Assembly (NCBI GenBank): GCA_025642065.1
Contig: JAODUP010000105.1
Coordinates: 62,001-126,000, forward strand
Reading direction: 5' to 3'
Origin: Paralvinella palmiformis
Lineage: Eukaryota > Annelida > Polychaeta > Terebellida > Alvinellidae
Length of the DNA: 64,000 bases
The position numbers and the translations under genes are program-made. Under the pieces are notes generated by a model that was given only the letters and a program-made list of their open reading frames with translations, did no database searches and was not told where the DNA came from. Shown one piece after another: positions 24,635-36,974 of this stretch (position 1 is its first letter; each line of letters opens with the position of its first letter).

Positions 24635-24811
24635 TCACTCACTCACTCACTCACTCACTCACTCACTCACTCACTCACTCACTCACTCACTCACTCACTC
24701 ACTCACTCACTCACTCACTCACTCACTCACTCACTCACTCACTCACTCACTCACTCAAATCACTCACAAAGTCACTGACTTAGTCACTCACTCACAGAGT
24801 CACTCACTCAC
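24635..24811. repeat. (ACTC)n array with degenerate right edge
   Basis: About 31 perfect units to 24757, then irregular CACTCACAAAGTCACTGACT-type units to 24811. The degenerate side resembles unexpanded SINE family 2 tails. No clear SINE body is seen directly upstream. Confidence 0.9.
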
Positions 24812-25063
24812 CACCCATTCTTCATCTGACCAGACAGCATTCACCTGAGGCTTCACTGGATGCACATGCCGTTAATAATCCTCCACTTCACCACTTATAA
24901 CTCTCATACAACCCACGATAAGCCTCTTATCCTACTAGGTCCCCAGTGGCTAATATGTCTTCTGCCACTGTTGACAGTTCTACGTCAAAGGAAACAAGGG
25001 GCTGCTGCCAAAGTGGAAGTGGCAAATCAGTTTAGTTTGTAAAAACTAATAAGCGGACAAGGT
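24812..25063. other. Unassigned sequence
   Basis: Between the ACTC array and the poly-T/poly-C tract; nothing recognised. Confidence 0.3.
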
Positions 25064-25090
25064 CTTTTTTTTTTTTTTTTTTCCCCCCCC
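25064..25090. repeat. Poly-T/poly-C tract
   Basis: About 18 T followed by 8 C, then sequence unusually rich in short homopolymers up to about 25290. See the finding on possible assembly error. Confidence 0.85.
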
Positions 25091-25519
25091 TTTGCTAATT
25101 TGACAATTTGGGTAATACTTGAGGTGATCTTAACAGTCCCTCTTTTATGGAATAAACAATTTTTGCCTTCTGAAAACATTATAATTTAAAGGTGAAAACC
25201 CTTTTTACAGATATTTTTAAATGCATAAATTGAAAAAAACTAAAAGTTAAAAAAATTTTGCCTTGGGGTTTATTTAAAAGGGTTTACATATATAATTTAA
25301 GCAAGTACTCTTTGGGATACTGTATTTACAGTATTTGATTAAAATTTAATTTTTAATCTTTCTGCATCTCTCTAACTTTTATCTCCTCTTCGTCTCTGAT
25401 GTTCTAAGGGAGAAATTTACCATTACCAATTATTAAAAGCAATTCTCGGTTGGTAAAATCAAGATGTTACTTTGACTTGTATTTGGAGGTAGTGACCATT
25501 TAGTACTGTAATCCTACAC

Positions 25520-25520
<1 letters not shown>

Positions 25521-25592
<72 letters not shown>

Positions 25593-25647
25593 ATGTGTGT
25601 GTGTGTCACTGTATGTGTGAATGAGTGTGTGTGTGTGTGGGGGGGGT
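25521..25647. repeat. Compound (TC)n-(TG)n microsatellite
   Basis: About 31 CT units with one slip, then TG runs to 25647 and a poly-G stretch. Confidence 0.95.
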
Positions 25648-27259
25648 GATAATATTTAACATCAGTCACATATTCACATTTCAGTTACTCTAATCAATTC
25701 GGTAAATATAGCATATATCTGTATAACTCAGTTTTCTACAAATACTGGTCCAGAATGACAAACATGATATATTTTGGTTGTTATTATTTACTCAGATATC
25801 TCCACATCCTTCCCCATTAATGGCATCTATGCATGATTGATAACTCATATAAGAGAAGATTTGATAGATTATAAGTTTTGTTTGTTATATCAAATATTTA
25901 TATTTTATTTAAAAAATAGATGAAATATCAGAAGAAAAAAAACATAATAATAAACATATACCAAACATCAGACAGCCAGTCAGGATCATATGCTTATATG
26001 CAGGGAGACTGAAAAGTCGAGATAGATGGATAGAAAGAATTAAACCATTGCAAGCAGAGATATTTACATTCATATAGACAGATACGCACACAGAGACGTA
26101 GGTGAGCAGATAGACAGGCGTATGCATTTATTAAACGTCAGCCTCGGGATTTCAAACCAGGAATAATGGTTTAAGATTTGCAGAAAAAGATATAGAGTGT
26201 GGATAGAGAAAAAAACTGATTTTACCTGGAAATATTAGGCCATGCATGGCTGAACTGGCTGAACACAGCTGCATGGTCGTTTGGCTAAACCTATGATGAA
26301 CATCACATACTAATTGATGTGAAATAGCCGACACTAAAATGTCCTCTCTAATCTATCAAACAGTAGTCTATGTGAATTATTTCCCCATATTTTTTTCGGC
26401 TGCTGATAACCTACTATCAGCCAGTCAGCTTCATCATCATTGGTTTTTCATTTTGATTGATTGATCTAATATTACATCTCCGATGAATGGCATGATATGT
26501 AGGTATAAAGATGATAGCATGATGTGAGCCTGTTTTCCTTGCTGATTGGCAAAAAAATAAATCAGCAGCACAGTAAAACTATGACATTTCAGATAGGATA
26601 ATGCTTTTGTCTCCGTCAGTCAGCTTGAGATTTCAGTATCATGGTGGCCCAATCATTCTATAGAATAGGACCATTGTCTGCATGAATGTGTCCATTGACT
26701 ACTTTTTGTCGTTCTCTTTAGACAGCCAATTGCTATTTTTCCGGATCCTCCTTCTGCTAAATGTGCCTGTCAATCACTTGATGTCTTGGTATCCTGGGGG
26801 GGGGGGTGTTGACAGTGAGAAATCCTAGCTTGAGTATTATTGGCTGATTTATTTCAATAGCCATAGATAGGTAACTGAGTGGATGTTGATGGGCCTATTA
26901 TTTGGCAGCTTAAGAAAGACTGTACTGCCTGGGCAGTTGCTGGATTGTACTGGGTGGGAAAATTGTGAATTAACTGGTATAAAGCAAAATGTTTTTGGTC
27001 TACACAGAATGTAAAGTGCTTATGACAGAGATTTAGTTGCCTCCCAGCAGTTGCTGAATTGTACCGGTACATGGCAGCAGAAATAGAAATAAGGAAAAGC
27101 TTTTAGTCCTAAACAAAATATCAAGTCGGTTGAACAGAAATTCAATTGCCTTTCAGCAGCCTTTAGGCATATTAAGACAGCTCTTTATAGTTGTAGTAAT
27201 GAAAAGGAAAGTTTATATAGCCATTGGCTTTATATACCCATTAGTTATTTAAGTTGCAC
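25648..27259. other. Intergenic stretch without recognised gene
   Basis: No gene or matched repeat. CAGTTGCTGGATTGTACTGG near 26934 and CAGTTGCTGAATTGTACCGG near 27047 form a short diverged internal repeat about 113 bases apart. Confidence 0.35.
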
Positions 27260-27775
27260 CTTTTGTCTTCTAATCACCACATTTCTTCCCTGAAACCATC
27301 ACCTTTTATTTTGCCGTTTTAATCTTCAATCCGTTGTCTCCATGCACTCTTTCCATCTCAATACCAACAATAACAACAGCAAATCATTTCCATTCAACTG
27401 AGTTCCTATGGCAATCCTTTTCTGGCCTCACTTGTCAGTCCTTCCATAAAAGTCAGGAATAGTAATGGACTCCGAGCACCGATCACTGAAGTACCTCCAC
27501 CTTCTGACCTTAAACTAATCACTGTATCCATGCTTTGTTTTCATCATTGTCCTTGCAATATCATATACATTGTCATTACCCCCCTTCAGCAATAATTATT
27601 CAATCTCCAGTTTCTTCAATGCCCACCAGACCACTTCTCTTGGATCTTAATCGAATGCCTTCTCCAGGTCCACAGGTGCATAAAATGATGCCTTCTTATC
27701 TCTTAAAATCCTGTCTTGCAGCTGCTGTCCTAAGAATATTGCATCAGTTGTCCCTTTCCCGAGCATAAATCCAGA
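27260..27775 (-). pseudogene. Decayed non-LTR reverse transcriptase (RTE-like)
   Basis: On the minus strand, from about 27775 down, the translation reads GFMLGKGTTDAIFLGQQLQ, then YAPVDLEKAFD (the RT palm motif with the first catalytic Asp region), then REVVWWALKKLEIE. After frame changes come SPLLFLTFMEGLTSEARKG and a degraded GLP*ELS segment where the catalytic YADD motif belongs. KVMVSGK follows near 27290. These match the order GFMPGRGTTDAIF, VDLEKAFDxVPREV, SPLLF, GLPWELLYADD, KTKVM of a widespread invertebrate non-LTR retrotransposon RT, which I believe is RTE-like. Stops and frameshifts are frequent and the active-site motif is destroyed, so it is non-functional. Endonuclease domain not seen. 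Confidence 0.75.
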
Positions 27776-28197
27776 GATTATAGGGACCACTGATGAAATA
27801 TTATGTAAAATATGTTATCATTTTCAACAAATGAGAACATGGATGCATTATTGGAATGAGAGATTATTTAGAGGAGATAGGATTAGCTAAAAAATAGAAT
27901 TAGTTAAATAAAAATTACTGGTAAGTTTTGCGAGTACCAAATGCCCCAAACCTCTTTAAGGTTGTCCGGGGGTATGGCCCTTGGAAGTTTTTGAACACCA
28001 TTTATGACTACAATCAGTGGTATAGTAAACGTACAGAAATAACCTGTCGGAGGTGATTAAAAAAAACATTGTTCGTTGATTTTCTGTAGTCTGCATTTAT
28101 TTTGATCTCACCAACTGGGCATGTGATGTTGAAAAATATAGATTAGTGGTGACAGTTCAAGTTGCCCCTGTACGTCGGACATGTGCTAGTCTAGAGC

Positions 28198-28206
<9 letters not shown>
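27776..28206. other. Intergenic stretch without recognised gene
   Basis: Unmatched sequence between the RT relic and a (TA)n tract. Confidence 0.3.

Positions 28207-28247
<41 letters not shown>
28207..28247. repeat. (TA)n microsatellite
   Basis: About 20 uninterrupted TA units. Confidence 0.95.
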
Positions 28248-28250
<3 letters not shown>

Positions 28251-28660
28251 TATTACTTCTTATGAGCTTAATACTTGTTTTGCCTTTGTTCTTGCTGCAT
28301 TTACGATGATCATATGTATGTTGTCAAAAAGGCCTTGTTGCCATGGTGATTGTGACAGCTAGCTGTCTGACATTATCTCTGTTAACACTGGTGCTGAGTT
28401 ACTTTATGATTCACAGGTCAGTTAATGTGTTGATCGGAAGTCATAATTGCGGGCTCTTCTATTGGAATGCCCGTACATTACACTGTTCCCTTTTCTTGTA
28501 ACAGCAGCCCGTGAGTGGAAATATTACACTTTTACGCGCGCAGCTGTATGTGTGTTGTATGCGTGTGTGTGTGTGTGACTAAAACATGCGCACGCACACA
28601 CATACACGTGCATACACGCACGTAAACCCCCCCCCACACCCAATTTCTTTCTCAAATTAA

Positions 28661-28849
28661 GGGCACCTGCGTGGTCTAGCAGTAGCGTGTTGGACCACAG
28701 ATCACTACCACCCGTGTTCGAATCTCGGCGTGGGCATATCTGAAGGTTGTTTCATCTTTGACTTTATTTCATTACATTTGGAAGTCGCTCGGCCCATTTA
28801 GCCTACCATGTGCACAAAAGTGGCCGTAGAACATCAATCATCATCATCT
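28661..28849 (+). mobile_element. SINE family 1, near full length
   Basis: GGGCACCTGCGTGGTCTAGC begins the tRNA-like head (A box TGGTCTAGCAGTAGCG, B box GTGTTCGAATCTC). The body follows: GGCATATCTGAAGGTTG, TTTCATCTTTGACTT, GAAGTCGCTCGGCCC, TGTGCACAAAAGTGGCC, and a tail AATCATCATCATC. TTTCTCAA lies on both sides (28648-28655 and 28860-28867), a possible target duplication though not abutting. The poor acceptor-stem pairing and long 3' body rule out a tRNA gene. Confidence 0.85.
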
Positions 28850-30025
28850 TACACACATTTTTCTCAAGGGCACTATAACTTATTTAATCATCAGACTTAC
28901 TATATATCAGATAGTTTATATATCTGTGCGTATGTGATATGATCACATAACTTAAAGTTAACAAGTCCCATTCTAATCTCCATGCTAGGGTTGTTTTATA
29001 TCCTTGACCTTTGGTAGTGTCATTCATGTTCTATTTTCGCTATTTCGATGTTGGCTGACTGCATTAACCCTTCTGTACCTACAATTTGACAGGGTTGTCA
29101 GCTTAATGTGATATATTTATTACCTGAAAATGCAGGAATCGGGTGGTGTGATCACTGTACAGTAGTTGTGTATGTTGCATATTCACAAGGAACCATTTAA
29201 TTTTCTTCTGGTAAGATGTCTCTGAGCAGTATTCTTATTTTCTCATCTAATCAGCAGGAATCAGGACTTGAGAGTGTTCAAACAAAGATCAATGAAGGAA
29301 TCGGTTTGCTTAAGTGTGCAGTGTTTTCTGGAGTACACACCAGGCAATGCATGACCAAAGTAGTGATGTTATTTGTTAAATTGACGATATATATGACTAA
29401 CTGGTTGGCTATTATAACGGAATTGTTATGAGTATTATACCAGGAGATTAGCTAACCCAAGAACTATGATCATAAGCAACTAATTCCTTTTGTTCTCCTT
29501 CTGTGGTGGCATTAACTGTAACACATCCACAGCTTTGAGTATTATCGCCAGCTGCCTTCTGTTGGCCAGAATAAGCTGGTCACCATTCTCACGTCATTTG
29601 CAGACTTCTTAGACGACACTGCGAGATAAATCAGCGGTCAATTTGTTGTTTTGCGTCAACAGGAGATTCAGCATTAGCTGGGGGGGGGGCGGACCTCGTA
29701 TAGCCCTGGGGTCTGCCAGATCTACATGATGTAATGTAACGTTATGGATTTTCCCTGAATAATTTTATTTTCATTACACCCCCCCTTCTCTTCCCCCTAC
29801 AAACAATTTAGATCCGTCCCAGCGTCTGATGAATGCCTAAAATGTTCCAGAATTCCCACCAGACGGAAGGAATGCCTTGTAAAATAGTGCGGAACCATAG
29901 TGGGCTTTTTGGCCACATGCTTTGGTATCAGCTGGAGACACCTTCAACATTTAGCCATCTGCTCCATTGCTCTGCTCTTTTGTATATTGAATGTTAAGCA
30001 GATATATGTAGTTGTTCTGTGTGTT

Positions 30026-30028
<3 letters not shown>
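28850..30028. other. Intergenic stretch without recognised gene
   Basis: No matched repeat. G-rich (29680-29690) and C-rich (29779-29805) patches occur. A 71-codon frame at 29216-29431 has no motif. Confidence 0.35.

Positions 30029-30089
<61 letters not shown>
30029..30089. repeat. (TA)n microsatellite
   Basis: About 30 TA units. Confidence 0.95.
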
Positions 30090-30094
<5 letters not shown>

Positions 30095-30400
30095 TATTAT
30101 TATGTAGTACTTATCCATCAATGAATTCTGCAAGTACTTTAACACACTGTTTATAATTACATGGTTTCCGCTTGTAAGTACTGTGCTTTACAATGCATTT
30201 GAATATGAAAGTGAATCAGACAATTCAAATTCAAGAATATTTCCATAAATATATTACTACCAAAGAATTTATATGGAGCTGAAGTTTCATTTTCATGTGT
30301 CTAGACATACATACACACACTTTTATAACGAAATCTAGTCCTGCTACATCTGAAGCAATGAAATTATATATGCAATTTAAAACCGCTGTCAGGCTTGGTC

Positions 30401-30492
30401 TGAAGGGGATTTCATCTTTCAATTCATCTCATTGCCCTTGGAGTTCCCTTAGCCCATTTAGCTTATCTGGTGCACAAAAGTGGCTGAAAACA
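30401..30492 (+). mobile_element. SINE family 1 fragment (body only)
   Basis: CTGAAGGGGATTTCATCTTT, TTGGAGTTCCCTTAGCCC, ATTTAGCTTATCTGGTGC and ACAAAAGTGGCTG match the family 1 body. The tRNA-like head and the ATC tail are missing. Confidence 0.65.
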
Positions 30493-30604
30493 GTAACTTT
30501 TACATCTGATACATATCTACACTGCGTATTTTTATATCCTATTTGGTTAGCAATTATTTTGTTACAAATTGGTAAAATTAATAAACTTTACAAAAACCTC
30601 CACT

Positions 30605-30650
<46 letters not shown>
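30605..30650. repeat. (TA)n-(TG)n microsatellite
   Basis: About 10 TA then 12 TG units. Confidence 0.95.
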
Positions 30651-32400
30651 ACATAACCACGTGCGCTCAAGCAAGCACGTACGCACAAAATATGTTTTAA
30701 CATTGTAATTTAGATATTACAGTTTGTATATGCACCGTCACTGATAAACTGATTTGTAACACCAATGTTACTTGACCACAGACTCCATATGTAGTTGACA
30801 CAGACACAAACAGCTTGCAGCCAGCTAATCATGAAGAATAAATGCCACAAGATATACTGACGTAATAAAACCAGCTTAAATATCTAAACAACCGAACGGC
30901 AGAACAGGGAAACTCTAGACACTAGCCTATTCCTTGTATGGAGCTATGTTAAATCTAGCTCACCACTACTACTAATCCAAGCGAACTATGTGACTAAACA
31001 TTGTAGAGCGGAGATATAGTTTTCAGTATGTGTCACCATCTTTGGTATTTATGACGGTACCCAGGGGGTAAATCATGGGATTTGCTGAAAATGTGAATGT
31101 GTCCTTTCGCCTAGTAGGACTAACTCCTGTTCTAACAAAACAGGATTTTGTTTGATAACTCCATCGTTTTCAATGTTGTTCCGGTGCTTGGCAAAGAGAA
31201 TATCTTGATATATTGACTTAATTATTAAATGCAAAGATTTTTTAAATTGACTTTTCACATTTAAAGATTAGTCATATGAGAAAAAGGTTGGAACTCTTTA
31301 AAGTGTTAGTGTGACTAACTGTCAGATATAAATCTATGACAAGTATACTGCTCTTAGGCGTATCATTTAGCCTTGATATATATTTTATCATAAATGAGTA
31401 ACTTCTATAATAAAATGCACATCAAATGTAATTAATTTCCTTCTTGTATGCGTGTAATACAGGTGTTTGTGATTTCTATTAATCTGTTTGCAATGAAACT
31501 AAGAGTGGAATGATGTTTTATCTGCTTGATGAGGTAGAATGGTAATAGCATACATCGTATTTTGTTGTGGCTCTGTTATTTACGGTTGTAAGAGTCAGGT
31601 TGTCAAAGCTATATATATTATGTGGATAGTTGTTATAATTAAATCAATTGAAAATATACTTCAGCTTTTTCTATTAGTAATAGTTGTAGTTGTGGTAGTA
31701 ATAGCATAGTAGTAGTAACAGTAGTAGTAGTAGTTGTTGTAGTAGTAACAGTAGTAGTAGCAGCAGTAGCAGTAGTGTTGTTACTATTGCTCCAGTACGT
31801 CAATTTCTTACTCCTGCTGTCCAGCTATACATCAAGCAATAAGATTGCACTTGCTTTGAAGAGGGTAAACGCCCATCTGTTCCTGGCTGGTGCCATGGAA
31901 AGGACGGGTGACAGTTGTCGTAACCGGGGCAGGCTTATTAACACATACTTGTCCCATCTGAAGTGTGGCATTCTGCACAAGTTAAATACCATGTGTCACC
32001 TCCATCTTACAAGGCGACGTCTGGGATTTATTACGCGTGGGGTTCCGCTAAGCTTACAGCACCTTCATTAGTTTTATTCAGACGATCTGATAGGAACGCT
32101 AACAGAAGAAATCAACCAAGTTTATGTGGATTGTGCTGTTGAATTTGTAATGTGCAAAGAAAAAAGTATGCAAATTATGAATAGATGTGACTGTAGTATT
32201 GTTTTATTCAAACAGGAAATTGCCAGATAAATGTTAGTTTACTGTGCTCCAATTTCCTGTTCTCCCCCCCCCCTCCGAATACTACATGCAGTGAATTATT
32301 ATTTTAGTTACTAATGTTGGTTATTGGCGCGTGAAAATGTAACTTAGGCGTAAAGAATTAAAATAATAGTTCTTCAGCCTGTATTATGATGTATGTTCTG

Positions 32401-32401
<1 letters not shown>
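30651..32401. other. Intergenic stretch without recognised gene
   Basis: Contains a degenerate (GTA)n tract at about 31681-31785 with CAG and TTG variants. A 98-codon frame at 31775-32071 continues out of it but shows no recognised motif. Confidence 0.35.
31681..31785. repeat. Degenerate (GTA)n tract
   Basis: Repeated GTAGTA blocks interrupted by GTAACAGTA, GTTGTTGTA and CAGCAGTAGCA variants. Confidence 0.85.

Positions 32402-32436
<35 letters not shown>
32402..32436. repeat. (TA)n microsatellite
   Basis: About 17 TA units. Confidence 0.95.
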
Positions 32437-32439
<3 letters not shown>

Positions 32440-33562
32440 TAAATGAGACGGGGGCTTAGAGTAAAAAGATTCTTATACAGTGTTACGAATACATGTCGGA
32501 CACATCGAACTTGATCGACATGTAACGTTGCCAGTCCGACGTCACTATAAAGTCGGTCTAAATGTTCCAGGACCATTCAACAATCATCGATCTTTATTTT
32601 TCCGTATTTTAGCGCATACCCGGCTGTAGCAAACCGAACATACACTGGTACACGGTACCGAGTCAGTTCATAACATTTTCGTTGTATTTTGCACGGATTT
32701 GCAAGAACAGAAGTATATCCAGTGCACTTTTTGACGTTCTCGAATGATGATGATAAATGCAAACTCAAATAAGAACAGTGACTTCTTTTGAGTAATATCG
32801 ACAAATAATATTTAAAAAAATACAGTATGCAACTGTCATTATAAAATGAGATCATAGTTTGTCTGAAGTATCTCAGAATCACTCTGAGGACCTTAGAAAT
32901 TTAAAAACAATGACGTGCATTACAACATAGGATGCCATGCACATGAAAGATAACTAAATTTTTGTACCACAGGCTACAACAAGCAGGATTTTTCTGGTGG
33001 ATGAACTAGAAACATATCTCTATTAAAAAGATTTTAAAACCGCATATTACTAATCTGCTTTATTTGGACAGTTGATTCTCTTATGTCTCTTTTTTGTTTG
33101 TTCTTACATGTTCTTTTCAGTATTCTTTCGTCTGTTTTTATATCTAGACTATACCGGTTGTTGCCGATATATTCATTGGGAGTTTGCTCATACGCACACG
33201 TACACACGTGCCACACACACACGACACACACACACACACACACACACACACGACGTCCTCACAACCGCCCTTCTGATCTGGGATTACTATTTCCGCGATC
33301 GTGTTATTGTTGTATTATACTCCAGTGTTCGTTCGGACAGTTTATTAATATCAGTGTTATGATAGCCAAATATTCCGGCAGTTTATTTTGTGACATCGGT
33401 TCCACATTCCAGCATTCCAAAAGCTCAATGCCCCGGTGCAGGAACGCCGTTTTAAGCTCTCAACAGCACGCTTGTACAGCGAATATAGAAAGTTAAATTT
33501 GTAATTTTGGGACAACTGCGTCACCTCAAGCAAACAATTATAATGTTCATACCTAGTATTTT
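32437..33562. other. Intergenic stretch without recognised gene
   Basis: Holds an (AC)n tract at 33211-33252. Frames over the tract on both strands are repeat artefacts. Sequence from about 32460 to 32660 has more CpG than its surroundings; no exon identified. Confidence 0.35.
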
Positions 33563-33755
33563 GTAGCGCCTCCGTGGTCTAGCGGTAGCGTGTTGGACCA
33601 CAGCTCACTACCAACCGGGTTCGAATCTCTGCGTGGTCATATCTGAAGGGTGTTTCATCTTTGACTTCGTTTCATTACCTTTAGAGGTCGCTCGGCCCAT
33701 TTAGCCTACTATGTGCACAAAAGTGGCCGTACAACACCAATCATCATCATCATAT
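33563..33755 (+). mobile_element. SINE family 1, full length with target duplication
   Basis: Head GCGCCTCCGTGGTCTAGCGG (33566 on) with A box TGGTCTAGCGGTAGCG and B box GGGTTCGAATCTC. Body CATATCTGAAGGGTG, AGAGGTCGCTCGGCCC, TGTGCACAAAAGTGGCC, tail ATCATCATCATC. A perfect 10-base direct repeat CTAGTATTTT flanks it (33553-33562 and 33756-33765), the mark of L1/LINE-assisted retroposition. About 190 bp. Best reference copy in the window. Confidence 0.92.
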
Positions 33756-33765
33756 CTAGTATTTT

Positions 33766-34066
33766 ATCGGGGGTTACAGATTTTGTTGGTTAGTTGCTCT
33801 GATGGTATATGATTGTAAATTATAGTTTGTAATATAACTATGTTGTAATACTATTGTGTATATATTATCGAATAAAATTACTACTCGGACATGCATCTAT
33901 GTAGTCTATCACAAGGGAGGCGTCCTTTATACAACTATGGCTGTGGGTAGATAAAAGCTGGACATTCGAGTATATCAGAGTGCATGCCATATTGGTGTGT
34001 CACTGTCTTTGGTAATTGTCGACCAATTTCTGTCCCCGAAGGTGAGGTTGAAACAGTCTATTTATT
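33766..34066. other. Unassigned sequence
   Basis: No recognised feature between the SINE and the 16-bp repeat array. Confidence 0.3.
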
Positions 34067-34178
34067 GGAACATTGGGCTGTCGAGACATTGGGCTGCCGG
34101 ACCATCAGGCTGTCAGAGTATTGGGTTGTCGGAAAATAAGGCTGTCGGAATATTGGGCTGTCGAAATATGGGGCATCA
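34067..34178. repeat. 16-bp minisatellite, seven units
   Basis: Seven units in exact 16-base register, consensus GGAATATTGGGCTGTC. The first reads GGAACATTGGGCTGTC and the second GAGACATTGGGCTGCC. Units differ by 1-5 bases, so it is old. The unit wording (GGA-ACATT then a GC-richer half) resembles the terminal units of the elements at 1850-3110. An open frame crosses it because 16 bases repeat through all frames; not coding evidence. Confidence 0.85.
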
Positions 34179-35081
34179 TGACTGTGCAGATGATTTCATT
34201 TTTAGACTTTGGCTACATACTGATTTAATGCTTGGCGAGAAGTTTTATGTCTTAGTATTAGTGTGTGAAATCCCTGATGAATCAAGATGTTATAATCGTG
34301 ATATGCGGCCTCTGTCAGTGTTTTACTCGTGGCTCACACACACACACACATACACACTAACCTAACCTAAATAACGACAGGAATTTATATAAGAAATCAG
34401 TCTCTATTAAAGCTTGTTATACCGGGTTGACCACATTAAGTAGCGTTATGGCAAACCATTCTTTACTGTCAGTTTTTGCCCACTGTTATGGCTTCTTATT
34501 TCGTTGCTATGGTGACTGTCATGGTGGCTGGCCTCGACGTAATTCCCGAAGGATTAATAACGTTTGCGGGGTTGCGTTACAGATATAACAAAAAAAATTG
34601 TTCTATAATGTTTTGGGCTTAGCATCACATACTTGCCACTCCCGACTTATGTGCTCTAATAGCTGTATATCACACGGCTGTCTTGCTAGCCCATACTCGC
34701 GCTGATAGATGATACCACGATGACCTTTATGCGATTACGGCGCTGGCTTCTATACGTAGAAATCCTGTGTCAGTTGCTTATTCATATTTATAAGAATTCC
34801 GATTGCATAAAATCGAGCAACTATGTGACAAGAAGTCTAGCAATGTCGCACATGCACATACGTCGGATGCTACTCGAAAAGTGAACATCTGTTTTGGTGT
34901 TAACGATTCAGCTAGGATTTCTACGGTATAATTTAATACTGTTCCATGGGGGCTTTTAAGTTTTATGGGTATAATGGGTGGGGGTGAAGTTATTGCATTC
35001 TTATATCCTGTACACAGTTATTAAAGGGGGGGGGTTACCTCGTACTCAGGATCTTTGCCCTTGTTACTATCATATCTGTGT

Positions 35082-35127
<46 letters not shown>

Positions 35128-35374
35128 TTCGAACGACTAATTTAATCCAATGATAAAACAGTGGCATCAAACACAGAACCTGTGATCTTAACGAATTAGA
35201 CCCAAGTGCTATGTGCTTTGCTGCTGGATCTCATTCCACGTTATGGATGTTTGTTCATTTAATCCCATTTACCAGAAAGCAAATATATGTGGCGTTGTTG
35301 TAATGCAATTTTTTTTGCAATGTCAGTTGATGTTGGTGTTAACTAAATTACACATGTAAAACAGCAATGGTCAC
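34179..35374. other. Intergenic stretch without recognised gene
   Basis: Includes a short (AC)n at 34336-34357 and (TA)n at 35090-35125. The part 34440-34900 is richer in CpG than neighbouring DNA. On the minus strand near 35160-35235 two weak pol III box-like motifs occur, too diverged to call. Confidence 0.35.
35090..35125. repeat. (TA)n microsatellite
   Basis: About 18 TA units. Confidence 0.95.
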
Positions 35375-35580
35375 CGGAAGCTGAATGATTTGATGTTAAA
35401 GTGATAAGATCTATGGTAGGCGGTTTTGCCTGTATCTCCTCTGGATTCTAGGTTCAAAATTGGCCAGTTGTTTATTTCTGCGTGTAGTAAGAAGCCAGCT
35501 AAATGTGGTAACAGTGTATTGGGATTTTTTGTTGATGAAATATAAAGTTTCACTCACTGAATCACTCGTTCACTCACTTT
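35375..35580 (+). repeat. Probable SINE family 2 relative
   Basis: A weak tRNA-like head (TCTATGGTAGGCGG and B-box-like CTAGGTTCAAAATTGG) leads, after an unrelated-looking middle, to TCACTCACTGAATCACTC and GTTCACTCAC, the CACT-rich tail style of family 2. Confidence 0.4.
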
Positions 35581-36974
35581 TGGCTTGTTTTTTTTTGTTT
35601 TGTATTAAAATTTGGCAAATAAAGACTTATTGCGGGGCTCTTCAAATAAATATCCAGTATATATTAACGGTGAAATTCAGCATTACACACGGAACGCTTT
35701 TTTTATCGCTGGCTGGTTATATGTTTGTTAGATGTTTGATTCAAGGGATATAGTCAAAATACCGATTTGGTGAGCTGGATTAATTAGGAACTGCTGAAAC
35801 AATACATCATATGTCTATGTACTAGATACACAGATGCATTTGATTATCTATCTTTGTTTTCATGGCTACTAGTCAGATTCATTTTAATTGATTAATGTTC
35901 ACTTGGTGGAATAACTAGTGCCATGTTGATTGCCTGAAACTAGTCTCAAATCTCGAAATCAAGGACCATCGTAAACAAAACAAAACGTCGATGACAGAAG
36001 TGTGTACTAGGCTGTGGCTTAAGTCCTGCATGGGAATTTTCCACACTCCCAATACTGCTCTTTCAGTCACCCATTTGATCCCGGATCACGTTAAAAAAGA
36101 AAACGAAAACAAACAGACGCAACATTTACCTCACATCTCACCTAACGTCTGCGTATTGACTTTCGGGTAACCGAGCCTTGATATTAACACCCCATACGTG
36201 TAAGATAACGTAAGCGATAACGTTTATTTCTAGGAAATTAGCCCGGATAACCTGTGGTAAGATAACAAGTTGCTAATCTTCGCCGCTAAGTCCGTGATTC
36301 ACAAGTAGCCAATCTACTTAAGCTAAGCCTGTTGACTAGATTTGAATGATCGATGCTTCAGGGGCTAGCTCAAATTACGATAGTTTTATGAAGCGTTTGG
36401 CTTTATTAACGGCCCCGGTTTATTCCATTTAAATTTCGTCATTCTTATAACTTAATATAAGTCATTAGATGTTTATTATTATCTATCATTTATACTTGGT
36501 TCTATTCGATAGGCACTATGAAATTATTCGTTTTGGTGAGAGTCGCCTTCATATTGTTCTTCAAGTCAATGTACACATGGAAAATAGGAAGGTGGTGGTG
36601 GCGGGGAGGATGACATTCCCGGCTCAATGAGATGTCTAGACCCCTTTTGGGGTTGTCTTAACGTCCAGGTTTGATGTACTGAAGAGGGATTGTGTAATTA
36701 GTATACATTTATGACATTTCTAGATTTATTATAAATCTCGGCCTTGCTCTTCGTTTCAGATTCTGTTATTAATGTATATCTGTTTTGTATTGACGAATAG
36801 CGAAGGTTTCAGGTTCGTATCCGGTATAAATAGGCTTCTCTAATGGAAAGGGACAAAAAACAGTTAATCTAACCATAATAAGGAATTTCATTATCCGAAA
36901 ATTTGGCTGTAAATTATGAAAGATGACTGCTGTAGAAGGTTCACAGAATATTAGTGTCGCTCATTATCTGGTCA
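35581..36974. other. Intergenic stretch without recognised gene
   Basis: No exon seen. A B-box-like CAGGTTCGTATCCGG at about 36810 lacks a convincing A box. The region 36040-36320 has raised CpG content. Confidence 0.35.

Noticed and set aside
33563..33640. Functional tRNA gene
   Set aside because: A and B boxes are present, but the acceptor stem does not pair and the sequence continues into a SINE body with target duplications. The other box pairs fail for the same reason.
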